Source: Alphaproteobacteria bacterium (GTDB lineage: Bacteria > Pseudomonadota > Alphaproteobacteria > Rickettsiales > Deianiraeaceae). Taken from it: a DNA stretch of 37,820 nucleotides. Shown piece after piece: positions 27,576 to 36,495 of the stretch. The notes under the pieces were generated by a model, which was given only the letters and a program-made list of their open reading frames with translations, was not told the origin of the DNA and did not search any database. The position numbers were made by a program, and so were the translations under genes. The stretch is from positions 1 to 37,820 of the forward strand of contig JANYEN010000061.1 in assembly GCA_025363115.1 (NCBI GenBank), written 5' to 3'. The stretch's first letter is position 1. Each line of letters begins with the position of its first letter.

Positions 27576-27615
27576 CTTGAAAAAAAGTATTTTTATAGAA
27601 CATTCGTGCATTCAT
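27517..27615 (-). CDS. Candidate ilv leader peptide (32 residues) or small membrane peptide
   Basis: An ATG at 27615 opens 32 codons ending in TAA at 27517-27519, just before ilvB. The first 18 residues (MNARMFYKNTFFQGSYFS) are ordinary, and the last 12 read LVLTLVVTLVIL: ten branched-chain residues and two threonines, the precursor of isoleucine. The codons used include CTG and GTC, which look scarce in this AT-rich DNA. Such a run before ilvB is what a leader that senses branched-chain aminoacyl-tRNA looks like. The space to ilvB (20 bases) is too short for a terminator, so control would have to act on translation. The hydrophobic end could instead be a membrane segment of a small protein. 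Confidence 0.6.
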   Translation of the reverse strand: MNARMFYKNTFFQGSYFSAFLVLTLVVTLVIL

Positions 27616-27667
27616 AGTTTAAAAAAGTTAATAATAATAAATATATAAATTTTTTAAATATTTTTAA

Positions 27668-27673
27668 TGTCAA
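27668..27673 (-). promoter_or_regulatory. Likely -35 box of the ilv operon promoter
   Basis: On the minus strand TTGACA is read at 27673-27668, an exact -35 hexamer. The -10 region is ambiguous because the following DNA is nearly all A and T (TTTATATATT about 18-22 bases on). A start near 27640 would place the leader peptide in the transcript. Confidence 0.45.
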
Positions 27674-27692
27674 TAAATAATTAAATCCAATT

Positions 27693-28763
27693 TTAATATC
27701 TATCAAACTTACCTTTAGATGGCTCAAAATTTGCTTTTCTAATGGAAATTGATTCTGGAGATAATTCCTCCTTTTTTAATATTCTATCAATTCCAAAAGC
27801 TAATTTGTGGCTATTATTTTCAGAAGTAGAAGTTTTGGGGGTAATTGGCTGGTCTTTCTTTAAAAGGGTTTCAATACCAAAGGATAGGTTGTTATTATTT
27901 AGCAATCTATAATCTTCGCCTTTTAATTTTTTATTACCAGTGGCTTCCAAAGTTTCTAAATCTCTTTTTTCACCTTGTTGTTTTGTTATATTCTGAGTTA
28001 AATTATTGGCTTCTGCATAAGCACTATTATCTGTGCCAGAAGCTAAAAAATTTAGGTTAGATGGCACTGATATGGTAGAAGAATTTCTTTGCAGTCTTTG
28101 AGTAATTGTGCTACTTAGGGGGTTTAATACAAAATTTCGAGGTATAAAATTAGTTTGAAAAAAATACTGACTTGTATTTTCTAGTAAATTTGTTAATATT
28201 GGTTGTTTTGCTAATATGCAAGTGGCATTTTTAAAACCATTAAATGCATAAGATAAATCATCAATGACAAATATATTGCTTTTGCCGGCTATCACATCTT
28301 TAACTTTTTCATATTTGGATTTTTCATTATCTCTGGCATAAATTTTTACATCTTGCATATTGATACCAATATATTGCAATATCCCTCTTACCGTACTATA
28401 ATATTGATCGGTATTTATGTTAAATCCAATATCACATTCTTTCATAAATTTTATTAAAGTTAAAAGCTTTTGCTTTTTATCACCAGGAAAACACTTATCA
28501 ACAATTTCTTGCTTTTCATAATTGGTTTTTGTTGTAAAAGAGTCAGGACGTATTAATTTTAAAGCGTCCCAGGTATTAACATCAGTTAACGTCTCGTCAA
28601 AGTCCCAATAACCTTCATATTTGTTTGATATTTTATATTTATTGGTAAAAGCCAAGCATTCCTTAATATGGCTTTCTTGCAGATTATGTTTTTGAGCAAA
28701 TTTTTGAATTTGTTCAGGAGACCACACTGTAGGGGTATAAGGAGCTTGAGCAAACATAAACAT
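27693..28763 (-). CDS. HAD-like N-terminal domain with disordered tail bearing two FGI-x-x-[IL]-L motifs
   Basis: 356 residues. Residues 45-190 look like a HAD-type phosphatase: motif I DFDETLTD at 54-61, a motif II-like NINTD at 115-119, and the acidic motif IV FVIDDLSYAFNG at 165-176. The exact subfamily was not recognised. From about 205 the sequence is low-complexity. It carries a basic KKLKG at 278-282 and two similar repeats, LSFGIETLLKKD (293-304) and LAFGIDRILKKEE (321-333). These match the engrailed-homology-1 pattern F-x-I-x-x-[IL]-L that binds Groucho/TLE co-repressors in animals. No signal peptide; the end is basic. Host targeting is a speculative inference. It is divergent from the R-M genes. 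Confidence 0.72.
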   Translation of the reverse strand: MFMFAQAPYTPTVWSPEQIQKFAQKHNLQESHIKECLAFTNKYKISNKYEGYWDFDETLTDVNTWDALKLIRPDSFTTKTNYEKQEIVDKCFPGDKKQKLLTLIKFMKECDIGFNINTDQYYSTVRGILQYIGINMQDVKIYARDNEKSKYEKVKDVIAGKSNIFVIDDLSYAFNGFKNATCILAKQPILTNLLENTSQYFFQTNFIPRNFVLNPLSSTITQRLQRNSSTISVPSNLNFLASGTDNSAYAEANNLTQNITKQQGEKRDLETLEATGNKKLKGEDYRLLNNNNLSFGIETLLKKDQPITPKTSTSENNSHKLAFGIDRILKKEELSPESISIRKANFEPSKGKFDRY

Positions 28764-28824
28764 TTTATATAAAAATATATTTAATATTATTGTTAATTAT
28801 TTTATAAATAAAGTAGAAAATAAA

Positions 28825-28859
28825 ATTTATCTAATTTACCTGCTCTTTATGAGATAAAT
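28825..28859. promoter_or_regulatory. Inverted and direct repeats upstream of the R-M genes
   Basis: ATTTATCT (28825-28832) and AGATAAAT (28852-28859) form a perfect eight-base inverted repeat 19 bases apart. ATCTAATTT also occurs twice directly, at 28829-28837 and 28858-28866. The site is 20 to 54 bases before the methyltransferase ATG and in the divergent spacer, so it could be an operator. R-M pairs are often autoregulated, but no controller gene is seen here. Confidence 0.35.
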
Positions 28860-28878
28860 CTAATTTTGCTGAGTTCAT

Positions 28879-29898
28879 ATGCAAGAAATTGCTATTTTAA
28901 ATAAAAAAGAAATAGCTAAAACAATTGTTTTTAAAACAAGCCAACCCACCTTAATTAGTTTATTTTTTGGGGCAGGTGGTATGGATTTGGGATTTGAAAA
29001 AGCTGGGTTTAAAACTATTTATGCTAACGAATACGACAAAGCAATTTGGAATACTTTGGAGCATAATTTTGAAAATATTAATCTTGATAAAAGAGATATA
29101 CGAAAAGTTAAAACCGAAGAAATACCAGATTGTATTGGCATTATTGGTGGTCCACCTTGCCAAAGTTGGAGTGAGGCAGGAGCTTTGCGAGGTATTGATG
29201 ACCCAAGAGGAAAATTATTTTATGATTATATAAGAATTATTAAAGCAAAAAAACCTAAGTTTTTTGTTGCCGAAAATGTATCAGGAATATTGCATAAAAA
29301 ACACCAAAAGGCGTTTGACGAAATTTTAAGTAGATTTAAAGAATTGGGTTATAACGTAGTATATAAGTTATTGAATGCCAGTGATTATGGTGTTCCTCAA
29401 GATAGAGAAAGAGTTTTTATTGTAGGTTTTTCAAATAACATAAAGTTTGAATTTCCAAACATTAATAATAAAAAAATAACATTAAAAGATGCTATTTTTG
29501 ATTTACAAGACACGGCTAAACCTTTTAGCAAAGAAGAGTTTGATGATTTTAATAACGAATATTATACTGGTAGTTTTTCTAGCATATTTATGTCGAGAAA
29601 TAGAGTCAGACCTTGGAATAAACAATCTTTTACAATTCAGGCAGGTGGTAGGCACGCTCCTATTCATCCACAAGCACCAGAAATGGAATTTGTTGAACAG
29701 AATAAAAGAATACTTAAAAAAAACAATGAATATTTATATAGAAGACTTTCGGTGCGAGAATGTGCGCGAATTCAAACATTCCCCGATGATTTTAAGTTTA
29801 TTTATAGCAATGTTTTAGATGGTTATAAAATGGTTGGCAATGCAGTGCCAGTAAATTTGGCAATGGAAATTGCAAAACAAATTTTGAAATATTTATGA
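28879..29898 (+). CDS. C5-cytosine DNA methyltransferase, NgoPII-like (probable GGCC)
   Basis: 339 residues with all main C5-methyltransferase motifs: I as [17 protein letters not shown] (28-44), IV as [12 protein letters not shown] (90-101) with catalytic Cys94, VI as ENVSG (132-136), VIII as [11 protein letters not shown], and X as [12 protein letters not shown] near the C-terminus. The recognition region [29 protein letters not shown] and the [20 protein letters not shown] segment resemble M.NgoPII, which modifies GGCC. It protects DNA against the endonuclease that overlaps its stop by four bases (ATGA). Confidence 0.93.
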   Translation: MQEIAILNKKEIAKTIVFKTSQPTLISLFFGAGGMDLGFEKAGFKTIYANEYDKAIWNTLEHNFENINLDKRDIRKVKTEEIPDCIGIIGGPPCQSWSEAGALRGIDDPRGKLFYDYIRIIKAKKPKFFVAENVSGILHKKHQKAFDEILSRFKELGYNVVYKLLNASDYGVPQDRERVFIVGFSNNIKFEFPNINNKKITLKDAIFDLQDTAKPFSKEEFDDFNNEYYTGSFSSIFMSRNRVRPWNKQSFTIQAGGRHAPIHPQAPEMEFVEQNKRILKKNNEYLYRRLSVRECARIQTFPDDFKFIYSNVLDGYKMVGNAVPVNLAMEIAKQILKYL

Positions 29899-30737
29899 AA
29901 ACAAATGTATTAAAGGCAATTATTAGCTTAATTGAAAACAAAATATACAATATTAATGAATATACTCAATTAAATTATAAAATAAGAATTAATAATGTTG
30001 GAGAGGCATTAGAAAATTTAGTCAAAGATGCTTTGTGTAATAATTTTAATTTAGATATAAATGAAAGAATTCTAAAGCAAAACGAATATTTTTCATACTT
30101 AGGTAATCAAAATAATCCGCCAGATTTAATTATTAAAAATGGAGATGCTTTTGAAATCAAAAAAATAGAAACCAGCGAAGGCTCTATTGCTTTAAATAGT
30201 TCGTACCCAAAAGATAAATTATATAGCCATAGCAATATGATAACTGAGGCTTGCCGAACATGTGAAGATAGTTGGGTTGAAAAAGATATTTGTTATATAA
30301 TAGGGTGTATTGATAGCCAAAAAAATATTAAAAATATATGGTTTATATACGGAGATTGCTATTGTGCAAAACCTCACGTATATGAAAAAGTTAAAAGTAA
30401 AATAACTAATGGCATTATTGAACTTGGAATAGAATTGAACGAAACAAACGAAATTGCCAGAATTAAAAAAATAGATCCACTAGGTATTACAGATTTAAGA
30501 TTTCGTGGAATGTGGAACTTGCAACATCCAAGCAAAGTATTTGAATATATAACTGAAAAAAGCGATATACCTTATATAAAATTGTTAATTTTATTACATA
30601 AATATAATGCTTTTAATCAAGAAGACAGAATAGAAATTGAAAAAGTAGCAAAAGTTAAGCTTGTAAAAATTAAAAACCCAAATAATCCTGCAAGCTTATT
30701 AGACGCAGTTTTGATAGAATATGAATTTATTAAGTAA
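29895..30737 (+). CDS. Type II restriction endonuclease, NgoPII family (probable GGCC)
   Basis: 280 residues. Family landmarks are [14 protein letters not shown] (about 34-47), [23 protein letters not shown] (about 69-91), [33 protein letters not shown], and [14 protein letters not shown]. The [16 protein letters not shown] block has the PD-...-ExK nuclease form. This is the R.NgoPII family, which cuts GGCC. The four-base overlap with the methyltransferase shows one transcript. The pair sits directly before leuA (eight bases), so it has probably entered the leuA operon or now drives it. Confidence 0.88.
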   Translation: MKTNVLKAIISLIENKIYNINEYTQLNYKIRINNVGEALENLVKDALCNNFNLDINERILKQNEYFSYLGNQNNPPDLIIKNGDAFEIKKIETSEGSIALNSSYPKDKLYSHSNMITEACRTCEDSWVEKDICYIIGCIDSQKNIKNIWFIYGDCYCAKPHVYEKVKSKITNGIIELGIELNETNEIARIKKIDPLGITDLRFRGMWNLQHPSKVFEYITEKSDIPYIKLLILLHKYNAFNQEDRIEIEKVAKVKLVKIKNPNNPASLLDAVLIEYEFIK

Positions 30738-30745
30738 TTAAAATT

Positions 30746-32227
30746 ATGGAACAAATTATCATTTTTGACACAACCCTGCGAGATGGCGAGCAATCAGCGG
30801 GTGCTAGCATGACTATTGAAGAAAAAATAATGATAGCAAAGCATTTAGAAATTTTAGGTGTTGATGTTATTGAGGCGGGGTTTGCCGCATCTTCGATTGC
30901 CGAATTTGAAGCAATTACTAAAATTAGTCAAGTTTGTCAAAACGCCATTATTTGTAGTTTATCGAGAGCGCGAAAAGAAGATATTTTAGCATCTTTTAAT
31001 GCCGTAAAGTATGCTAATAAAAAAAGAATACATACTTTTATTTCTACCAGCGAAATTCATATTAAACATAAGCTAAACAAAACGCATGAAGAAGTTTTAG
31101 AAATGATAAAATCAAGTGTAGCTTACGCTAAAAGCTTGACTGAAGATATAGAATGGTCGGCTGAAGATGCTACCCGCACAAATTTTGATTTTTTATGCCT
31201 TGCTGTTGAAATAGCTATTCAAAATGGAGCTAATACAATTAATATTCCTGATACTGTTGGATACACAACCCCTCAAGAATATTACGATTTAATCAAAAAA
31301 TTAACCGTGCAATTTAAAGGCGTTATTTTTTCGGCTCATTGCCATAATGACTTAGGTTTGGCGGTAGCAAATTCGTTAGCCGCAATAAATGGGGGAGCAA
31401 GACAAATTGAATGCACAATTAATGGGCTTGGTGAAAGAGCGGGTAATGCAGCATTGGAAGAAATTATTATGGCAATCAAAACTCGAAACGATGTTATGCA
31501 ATATATTACTAATGTTGATACTAAACAAATTTTTAAAACTTCCGCACTGGTTTCTAATGTTACTGGGTTTTTATTACAAAAAAATAAAGCTATTGTGGGT
31601 AGCAATGCTTTTTCACATGCTTCTGGTATACATCAAGATGGAATGATAAAAAACAGTCAAACTTATGAAATTATAAAGCCCGAAGACATTGGATGCCCTA
31701 AAAATAATTTAGTTTTAGGTAAACTTTCTGGCAAAGCGGCACTTAATGAAAAAATAAAAGAGTTGGGTTTTATGGTTTCTGTTCAAGAGTTGGAAGCTTT
31801 GTTTACTAAATTTAAAAAACTCTGTGATGCTAAAAAGAATATATACGATGAGGACATTCTATCGTTGATTTCATTTCAATCCGATAATTATGAACAAAGC
31901 GCAGTTTTATGGTATAAAGTTAATCATTATGATGCAGATATTGAAATGGAAATAAGTGTTAAAATTGAAGGAAAAATAATTATAGAAAAACTTAAAGATA
32001 ATTGTGGTATTTTAGATTCAGGATTTAAATGTATAAATAAAATTTTAAATATTAATCCTAAATTAGAAGAATATGAAGTAAAAGCTGTTACTTCAGAATC
32101 TGACAGCCAAGGTTTTGCTAATATTGTTATCAATGATAATGGTAAAAAACTTATTGGAAAATCATGCAATGTTGATGTTATTTTGGCGTCATTGGATGCT
32201 TATTTAAACGCTTGTTTAAAAATTTAG
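30746..32227 (+). CDS. leuA: 2-Isopropylmalate synthase
   Basis: 493 residues. Condenses 2-ketoisovalerate with acetyl-CoA, the first committed step of leucine synthesis. Seen: DTTLRDGEQSAGASM (8-22), the metal-binding HCHNDLGLAVANSLAAINGG and the second signature INGLGERAGNAALEE in the TIM barrel. The C-terminal LeuA regulatory domain (about 390-493), the site of leucine feedback, is also present. It is the first of three close genes: MFS starts three bases later and the ABC exporter four bases after that. The other leu genes are not in the window. Confidence 0.96.
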   Translation: MEQIIIFDTTLRDGEQSAGASMTIEEKIMIAKHLEILGVDVIEAGFAASSIAEFEAITKISQVCQNAIICSLSRARKEDILASFNAVKYANKKRIHTFISTSEIHIKHKLNKTHEEVLEMIKSSVAYAKSLTEDIEWSAEDATRTNFDFLCLAVEIAIQNGANTINIPDTVGYTTPQEYYDLIKKLTVQFKGVIFSAHCHNDLGLAVANSLAAINGGARQIECTINGLGERAGNAALEEIIMAIKTRNDVMQYITNVDTKQIFKTSALVSNVTGFLLQKNKAIVGSNAFSHASGIHQDGMIKNSQTYEIIKPEDIGCPKNNLVLGKLSGKAALNEKIKELGFMVSVQELEALFTKFKKLCDAKKNIYDEDILSLISFQSDNYEQSAVLWYKVNHYDADIEMEISVKIEGKIIIEKLKDNCGILDSGFKCINKILNINPKLEEYEVKAVTSESDSQGFANIVINDNGKKLIGKSCNVDVILASLDAYLNACLKI

Positions 32228-32230
32228 TTT

Positions 32231-33478
32231 ATGAAAAAATATAGCTGGTTGTTAGCACCCTTTGTTGGTAATATATTTGAATGGTATGAGTTTGCAATAT
32301 TTTCCAGCTTATCTGGTATTATTGGCAGATTGTTTTTTGATAGCACTGATTATATAAGTGCGACTATGTTAGGTTTTGTAATTTACGGAATAGCTTTTAT
32401 TGGTAGACCTTTTGGCACTTATATTTTTGGATATATTGGTGATAAATACGGTCGTAAAAAAGCCTTGTTTTCTTCACTATTACTAATGTGTATAGCTACG
32501 TTTGCAATACCGTTAATACCAATTTATTCACAGCTTGGTATCTGGTCTTCTATTCTAATAATAATTGCCCGAATAATACAAGGTGTTTCTTTGGGAGGCG
32601 AGTATTCTTCTATTGTTACTTATACCATGGAAAAAGCACCACTTGGAAAAAAAGGATTATTTAGTGCAATACAGACATCTTCTGGTTTTATAGCTATTTT
32701 ACTTGGACTATTTTCTGTATTATTATTGCATAACTTTTATACAGAAAGCGAAATATTATCTTTTGCCTGGAAAATACCATTCTTTTTATCTATTTTTATT
32801 GGTTTTTTTGGTATATATATTAGATTGCAAGCAACAGAAAGTGAAGAATTTTTAAAAATAAAACAACAAAATAAAACTGTAAAAAATCCGTTTCTGCATT
32901 TTTTTAAAAATTACTATAAAGAGTTTTTTATTTGTGGAAGTTTGGTATTGGTAACATCTGTATCAGCACACGTGTTTGTTATTAGTATAAAAACAGTTTT
33001 TGAGATAATATTAAAATTTAACAGCCAAACATCAAGTAAGTATGCTATTTTAATATGTTTAATTATAATGCCATTTATTGTTATTTCAGGCATGCTAGCA
33101 GATAAGATTGAATTACAAAAATTTCGTAAAAACTATACATTTGTTACACCTTTTGTTTCAATTTTTGGCGCATATTTAAGTATGTCAAATAATAATTTAA
33201 CAATATTTTGCGGAATAGCGTTGATTGCCATTATATTTAGCATTGGATTGGGTTTTTATCCATATTATCTCTACATAAATATTCCAACTGAGGTGCGGGA
33301 AACTGGTGTTGGCTTTTCAATTAGCATTCCAGCTATGATTTCGGCTGGATTTGGAATGCTGATCTTGCTTAAATTATTTGAACTCTATCAGTTATATAGT
33401 ATTTTTGTAATGGTTGTAATAATAAATATTATGGCTTTTATAGGCTTATTTATTGATTTTAAATTATTTAGAAAATAA
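32231..33478 (+). CDS. MFS transporter, ProP/metabolite:H+ symporter type
   Basis: 415 residues with about twelve hydrophobic segments. The start NIFEWYEFAIFSSLSG, the loop 2-3 motif GRPFGTYIFGYIGDKYGRKKAL and RIIQGVSLGGEYSSIVTY place it in the metabolite:H+ symporter group that includes ProP (proline/betaine), KgtP (2-oxoglutarate) and ShiA. The substrate cannot be read from sequence. In obligate host-associated Rickettsiales, many ProP-like copies import host solutes. It lies three bases after leuA. Confidence 0.9.
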   Translation: MKKYSWLLAPFVGNIFEWYEFAIFSSLSGIIGRLFFDSTDYISATMLGFVIYGIAFIGRPFGTYIFGYIGDKYGRKKALFSSLLLMCIATFAIPLIPIYSQLGIWSSILIIIARIIQGVSLGGEYSSIVTYTMEKAPLGKKGLFSAIQTSSGFIAILLGLFSVLLLHNFYTESEILSFAWKIPFFLSIFIGFFGIYIRLQATESEEFLKIKQQNKTVKNPFLHFFKNYYKEFFICGSLVLVTSVSAHVFVISIKTVFEIILKFNSQTSSKYAILICLIIMPFIVISGMLADKIELQKFRKNYTFVTPFVSIFGAYLSMSNNNLTIFCGIALIAIIFSIGLGFYPYYLYINIPTEVRETGVGFSISIPAMISAGFGMLILLKLFELYQLYSIFVMVVIINIMAFIGLFIDFKLFRK

Positions 33479-33482
33479 TTTT

Positions 33483-35225
33483 ATGTTTTATTCGTATTTT
33501 TCTCAAATTATTAAAAAAAACAAACCTTATTTTATTGTACTTTTTTGCGTAGCTGTTGTTGCGGCATTTTTTAGCATTTTTACAATATTTCAAATTAGAA
33601 ATATAATTGATTCTATATCATTAAAAACAAATTACAGCATAGTTAATTTGATATTGCTGTTTCTAGGTTATAAATTTATGCATCATTTTTGCTTTTTTAT
33701 ATCAAGGTTAATAGATATTTATTTTTTGCCAAAAATTATTACTTCAATAATAATTGATTTATATAACAAAATTGTAAAACATTCTTTAAGCTGGTTTGAC
33801 TCTCATTTGTCGGGCGAAATTTCAGGCAAAATTTCAGGCTTTAGTACTTCTTTTCAATCATTTAATGGATATATCTTTCGCACCGCACATGAGCTTTGTC
33901 TTATAATTATCAGCATAATATTTTTATTTAAAATAAATGTTTATTGTGCTTTATCAATGATGTTTTTTATGTTGGTATATACCCCTATAATGGTTTATTT
34001 GTTAAAAATTGCAATGCGTTTACACGAAAATTTTGTTAGTAGCAATCAAGAATCTTTTGGAATTATAAATGATTCTATCGTAAATATTTTTGGTATCAAA
34101 GTAATAGGTAATTTAATAAATGAATTTAAACTAAAATTAAATCCCGCACTGCAAAACATGCAAGCATTGGATGTAAAGCAAAAAAAATTTGATACTTATT
34201 ACGTAGATATGTTCGATACAATTTGTGTTGCGATAATGAGTGCTCTTCAGGTTGGCTTATTGGCGTATTTGTATAAAAATAATAAAATTACTGCTGGAGA
34301 CTTTACCTTTGTAGTATTAGTTATTTTTGATATGCATGGCATTTTGGAAAGATTAACCGAGAATATTACTACTCATATTATTCCTTCAATAGCTAGTTGC
34401 AATGCTTCGTTAGAATTTATTGAACAAAAGTCCGATGTAACCGATAAAATAGATGCTAAAAATGCTGGAGTTTTAAATGGAAAAATTGAGTTTAAAAACA
34501 TGACTTTTGCTTATAGTGGCAATAATAAAAAAGTGTTTGAAAATTTTTCACTTACAATTCCCGCTGGGCAAAAAATAGGCATTGTTGGTTCATCGGGCGC
34601 TGGCAAAACCACCTTAATGAAATGCTTGCTTAGATATTTTGATATAACTGAAGGCGAAGTTAAAATTGATGGCATTAATATATCTGATTTTACCCAAGAT
34701 TCTTTACGGGCTAATATATCGATAATCCCGCAAGATATAACAATGTTTCACAGAAGTATTTTAGAAAATTTACAATTTGTAAAATATGATGCCAATATAA
34801 AAGAAATTGAAGAAGCTTGCAAAAAAGCTAAAATTTATGATGAAATTATAGCAATGAAAAGTGGATTTAACACCATTGTTGGTGAGCGTGGCGTAAAACT
34901 TAGTGGCGGGCAAAGGCAAAGAGTTGCTATTGCCAGAGCTATACTAAAAAATGCTCCAATTTTAATTTTAGACGAAGCAACTTCAAGTTTAGATAGCCAT
35001 ACCGAACATCAAATTCAAAAATCAATCAATGAAGTTTTATTGCAAAATAAAGCAACCGTTATTGCTATTGCCCACAGATTATCGACTATAAAACATCTGG
35101 ATAGAATTGTGGTAATTTTTGAGGGAAAAATTGTCGAAGATGGCACTTTTGAGCAGCTTATCGCTATTAATAAAGGTAAATTTAAAGCTTTGTGGGATCA
35201 TCAAGTTAATGGAATGATTATTTAA
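33483..35225 (+). CDS. ABC transporter, fused membrane and ATP-binding domains (exporter type)
   Basis: 580 residues from the ATG at 33483, four bases after the MFS stop; an in-frame upstream ATG at 33453 overlaps the MFS gene and is less likely. About six membrane segments occupy 1-300. The ATPase domain shows Walker A GSSGAGKTT (369-377), the Q-loop in IIPQDIT, signature LSGGQ (473-477), Walker B ILILDEAT (493-500) and the H-loop IAHRLSTI. This is the MsbA-like half-exporter form, acting as a dimer. The substrate (lipid, peptide or drug) is unknown. Confidence 0.92.
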   Translation: MFYSYFSQIIKKNKPYFIVLFCVAVVAAFFSIFTIFQIRNIIDSISLKTNYSIVNLILLFLGYKFMHHFCFFISRLIDIYFLPKIITSIIIDLYNKIVKHSLSWFDSHLSGEISGKISGFSTSFQSFNGYIFRTAHELCLIIISIIFLFKINVYCALSMMFFMLVYTPIMVYLLKIAMRLHENFVSSNQESFGIINDSIVNIFGIKVIGNLINEFKLKLNPALQNMQALDVKQKKFDTYYVDMFDTICVAIMSALQVGLLAYLYKNNKITAGDFTFVVLVIFDMHGILERLTENITTHIIPSIASCNASLEFIEQKSDVTDKIDAKNAGVLNGKIEFKNMTFAYSGNNKKVFENFSLTIPAGQKIGIVGSSGAGKTTLMKCLLRYFDITEGEVKIDGINISDFTQDSLRANISIIPQDITMFHRSILENLQFVKYDANIKEIEEACKKAKIYDEIIAMKSGFNTIVGERGVKLSGGQRQRVAIARAILKNAPILILDEATSSLDSHTEHQIQKSINEVLLQNKATVIAIAHRLSTIKHLDRIVVIFEGKIVEDGTFEQLIAINKGKFKALWDHQVNGMII

Positions 35226-35276
35226 TTTTTTTATATTATTAAAAGAATATAGGTGGATAAATAAATAAAAAAATGT

Positions 35277-35305
35277 TTTAATATGTTTTTTACATAGTAT
35301 ATAAT
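35277..35305 (+). promoter_or_regulatory. Possible promoter of the 35339 gene
   Basis: TATAAT at 35300-35305 with TTTAAT at 35277-35282, 17 bases apart. The transcript would begin about 25 bases before the ATG. In DNA this AT-rich the evidence is weak. Confidence 0.35.
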
Positions 35306-35338
35306 ATATTTACAGATTAAGTAAATGTTGTTATATAT

Positions 35339-36436
35339 ATGCTAAATACCTCTCAAAGTAACCTATCTAATAGTCAAAGATTTATTACTAGACCGCAAAG
35401 ATCTCCCATCATCGTTAGGGATACCTCGGTTGTTAGTAATTACCAAGCATATAGAGAAATATATGGTAATTTGCCTTTTCAAGCTAATAACGAAGCCACT
35501 ACTACATCTAGGACTATGACTAGGCGAAATAAAAAAAATTATATTTTTAGTTCAAATAATTTTCATACCAACTATAATCCTTTTGTTGATAGCCAAAAAG
35601 TTTTTGCAAAAGATAACCGTGCTAAAAACCATTTTGAAAATTTAAAAAAGGGATATCGTGACCTTGCTATACAAGTTAGAAAGGGGACTAATGCAGTCGA
35701 TAACAGAGAAATCACGATACCTTCCAATACTAAGAATTTTATTCCAACTCCAAAACATCCGTTTATAGTAAGTATTCCAGAATTTGTCCGCGGAGGAGGT
35801 AAAAAGATCAAAACTGCCAGTGTCGAGATATATCTTACCGAAGAAGATTATAAAATACGTAAAAGAGCTACTCTTGCTGATATTCAAAAAAATCCATACC
35901 TTGCAGGAGCTTATCTTGCAATAAAATCTATGTCAGCTCACATGCATAGAGGGGTGCCCTATTGGGACAATCCGGGCGAATATGTAGCATATGGCTATGG
36001 ACCAGGACTTGTAAAAACCGTTGAAACCGCTGGTACAGCTCCAGGACTGACTCTTTATACAAAATTTACGGCACCTGGTAAGCGTGATAGTGATAGAAAT
36101 CAGCTAAATGTATTTCAGGAAATATTTCATAAGGTTTTTTCTTACAAAAACTACAATCTCCTTGTCAATAGAAGTAAAAGAGAAACAGACGTAAGGAGCT
36201 TAGTTATAGAAGCTTTCATGTCAAAAATTGGAGATCAAATTCACGATGGAACAATTACGTCTGAAGCAGGCTGGAATGCAGCTATGAGAACGGTAGAAAA
36301 AAATGATCCAAATTTCATTAAAAATATAAAGCAATTAATGTTAAATGCAGGAGATGAAAGGGCAAATCAAATTAATGGTGAATCTGATTTTGATCGTATG
36401 GAATTAGATAGTCTTCAGAAAATGATTACTTTTTAA
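35339..36436 (+). CDS. Unknown 365-residue protein
   Basis: No family recognised. There is no signal peptide or membrane segment. The first 70 residues are polar, rich in Ser, Asn, Thr and Arg, and carry YREIYGNLPF with Tyr42, which resembles Src-type sites and, if phosphorylated, the pYxN ligand of Grb2 SH2. A middle part looks folded (HPFIVSIPEFVRGGGKKIKT, EEDYKIRKRATLADIQKNPYLAGAYLAIKSM, and GEYVAYGYGPGLVKTVETAG). The last 100 residues are helical and charged. It has its own promoter-like site after the ABC exporter. It may be a secreted effector like the gene at 4386, but they do not look homologous. Confidence 0.65.
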   Translation: MLNTSQSNLSNSQRFITRPQRSPIIVRDTSVVSNYQAYREIYGNLPFQANNEATTTSRTMTRRNKKNYIFSSNNFHTNYNPFVDSQKVFAKDNRAKNHFENLKKGYRDLAIQVRKGTNAVDNREITIPSNTKNFIPTPKHPFIVSIPEFVRGGGKKIKTASVEIYLTEEDYKIRKRATLADIQKNPYLAGAYLAIKSMSAHMHRGVPYWDNPGEYVAYGYGPGLVKTVETAGTAPGLTLYTKFTAPGKRDSDRNQLNVFQEIFHKVFSYKNYNLLVNRSKRETDVRSLVIEAFMSKIGDQIHDGTITSEAGWNAAMRTVEKNDPNFIKNIKQLMLNAGDERANQINGESDFDRMELDSLQKMITF

Positions 36437-36495
36437 TAAATAATATTATTAAAAATAATACCAACTTAAATGATGCGCAGATTTTAGATCTTTCA

